From NCBI GenBank assembly GCA_022606425.2, contig JAHDVF020000937.1, positions 248,001 to 312,000 of the forward strand: DNA of 64,000 bases, read 5' to 3'. Source of the stretch: Lepidostoma basale. Taxonomy: Eukaryota; Arthropoda; Insecta; Trichoptera; Lepidostomatidae. Numbering within the stretch: position 1 is the first letter of the stretch; every line of letters begins with the position of its first letter. The position numbers and the translations under genes were made by a program. The notes under the pieces were generated by a model, which saw only the letters and a program-made list of their open reading frames with translations, did not search any database and was not told the origin of the DNA. This document shows positions 62,991-64,000 of the stretch, one piece after another.

Positions 62991-63054
62991 TCCAGTGTAC
63001 GTTTCTTGATTTGAGCGCTGGTAGTAGAGAGAAGAATGTTTTGTTACCAATTGC

Positions 63055-63150
63055 TTAATTAATACGAATAAAAAAGAATATTTTCTAGAAGTTATAGTAT
63101 AACGTATGAGAATGATATGTTTAGCTTTTCTAAGGCATTATCAAACATTT
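63055..63150 (-). repeat. F6 element with dead hammerhead-like motif
   Basis: Minus: core TTGATAA (rc of 63138-63144), extra T, stem II GCCTT with AAGCT, TAAA for GAAA, ACATATC. Family end GAATATTTTCTAGAAGTT present. Confidence 0.5.
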
Positions 63151-63394
63151 AATTATTGCATATGGAGTTTTATCGTCAATTTCTCCCACTCATGAATTTA
63201 TCAGTATCTTCCTCTAATATCATAGAATCAATAAACAACTACTTGAGATCCTGAAGCGCGCGACTTATAAATCTTGCTGAAGTCAGTCGTAGCGGGCAAT
63301 GATTTGATTAAGATATTTCAAACACTTGTTTTTATTAATTCGTTTTTTTGTGATTCGATTTGAAAACGCCCAACGCGATTGAATTTGATTTCTT

Positions 63395-63545
63395 CCATTA
63401 GGAACGCATGAAAACCTTCCGGTCATTAGGGCCGGCTTGCCCGACTGCGATGAAAGATTAAGTCTACAGCGCCCGGGGTAATATGGAGGTGCCGATACGC
63501 CCTCGTCACTACAATTCCTCCACCGCATTAATAAGTTTCCTCCGC
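63395..63545. other. GC-rich single-copy island
   Basis: GGGCCGGCTTGCCCGACTGC and CAGCGCCCGGGGTAATATGG in an AT-rich setting. The 81-codon minus frame (63283-63528) has no recognisable domain. Confidence 0.35.
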
Positions 63546-63761
63546 GCCAAACTCCTTATCAGCATAGTATGTTAATTAGGGATTAACATGGCCAGAGTTC
63601 CACCTTAATACATACGAAATTCTACGAAATTTTTCTTAAAATATGTAAATTGTCATGATGTATTTAAATAAATATGGCGCACTTTGAGATTGGACGTCGA
63701 GATTAGTACAATATTAAAATCGTTAAAAAAGACTCTTCCAAGATTGCGAGGATACTTTATA

Positions 63762-63815
63762 ACTAACTAACTACCACAACGTAGGGTCCTAACCACTAGA
63801 CGAACACGGCCATCC
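63762..63815 (-). repeat. tRNA-derived SINE head with TTAG stub
   Basis: Minus: GTTCGTCTAGTGGTTAGGAC resembles the A-box region of an insect tRNA-Glu or tRNA-Asp, then CCTACGTTGTGGTAGTTAGTTAGTTA. The B box is missing, so this is probably an internally truncated SINE using the RTE-a tail. Confidence 0.45.
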
Positions 63816-63975
63816 CCTGCTGTGCATTATTTCTTTTTTATTCTTTCTCTAACATATGTTATTTATGTTTCAATTGTGTATTTTCTTTTGCTGTTGTATT
63901 GCTATGTGTGTACGGCGGGACATCGAGGGAGAGTAGCGTAGCTTAAATGTGGTCTGGGTCCCCCTTGGTTGCAAA

Positions 63976-63994
63976 TATATATATATATATATAT
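63976..63994. repeat. (AT)n microsatellite
   Basis: About nine AT/TA units near the window's end, following TGGTCTGGGTCCCCCTTGG, which has a relative at about 60.03 kb. Confidence 0.85.
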
Positions 63995-64000
63995 AGCAGA

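Noticed and set aside
62740..63009. plus-strand 89-codon frame
   Set aside because: Antisense shadow of the RTE-d copy.

Overview
This is a gene-poor, AT-rich stretch of an animal nuclear genome, most likely an arthropod and probably an insect. I lean towards Lepidoptera because the 3' ends of RTE-type endonuclease-reverse transcriptase elements resemble those common in moths and butterflies, but the sequence does not settle the order. I found no host protein-coding gene, rRNA or complete tRNA gene. Nearly everything recognisable is a fragment of a mobile element, usually 5'-truncated, decayed and nested in other elements.

Protein-coding remnants come from non-LTR retrotransposons. Five RTE-like families keep only the domain downstream of the reverse transcriptase, each with its own 3' microsatellite: RTE-a with (TTAG)n, RTE-b, RTE-c and RTE-e with (GAA)n, and RTE-d. 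There are also two copies of a LINE with a (TTTGA)n tail (10.5 and 21.4 kb), two copies of a CR1/L2-like LINE (22.7 and 47.4 kb), Jockey-like pieces (31.7, 38.7, 60.9 kb) and one internally deleted mariner (46.2 kb). A SINE with three copies ends in the RTE-a 3' tail, and another SINE-like unit ends in the RTE-b tail. Non-autonomous DNA elements include an hAT-type MITE with an 8-bp target duplication (19.2 kb), a PIF/Harbinger-like MITE carrying a 12-bp minisatellite (17.2 kb), and several TIR or hairpin MITEs (3.6, 14.4, 14.6-15.4, 25.4, 28.2, 40.8, 45.2 kb).

The most striking layer is a set of foldback (inverted-repeat) elements spread over the whole window whose arms carry hammerhead-ribozyme-like cores. 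The shared pattern is CUGANGA, one extra nucleotide, a stem II hairpin, GAAA, a short palindromic stem III and a GUH cleavage triplet. I call the families F1 (stem III ACUAGU), F2 (ACCGGU), F3 (ACAGCUGU), F4 (CUGAAGA core, ACAUGU), F5 (CCGAUGA core), F6 (UUGAUAA core, a possible compensatory U3-A8 pair) and F8 (CAGAAGA core). Several loci hold a minus-strand and a plus-strand copy facing each other, so a transcript of either strand would carry one ribozyme-like motif plus its own antisense. Best-preserved examples are at 1941-1982 (+), 19647-19682 (-), 34699-34734 (-) with 34784-34819 (+), 36973-37011 (-) and 54313-54354 (+). Two other hammerhead cores have been split by DNA transposon insertions, at 19.25 and 45.24 kb.

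A few GC-rich, apparently single-copy islands (about 10.1, 33.4, 43.8, 45.9, 51.9 and 63.4 kb) are the only candidates for host sequence under constraint. All assignments come from reading the sequence; no database search or folding program was run.
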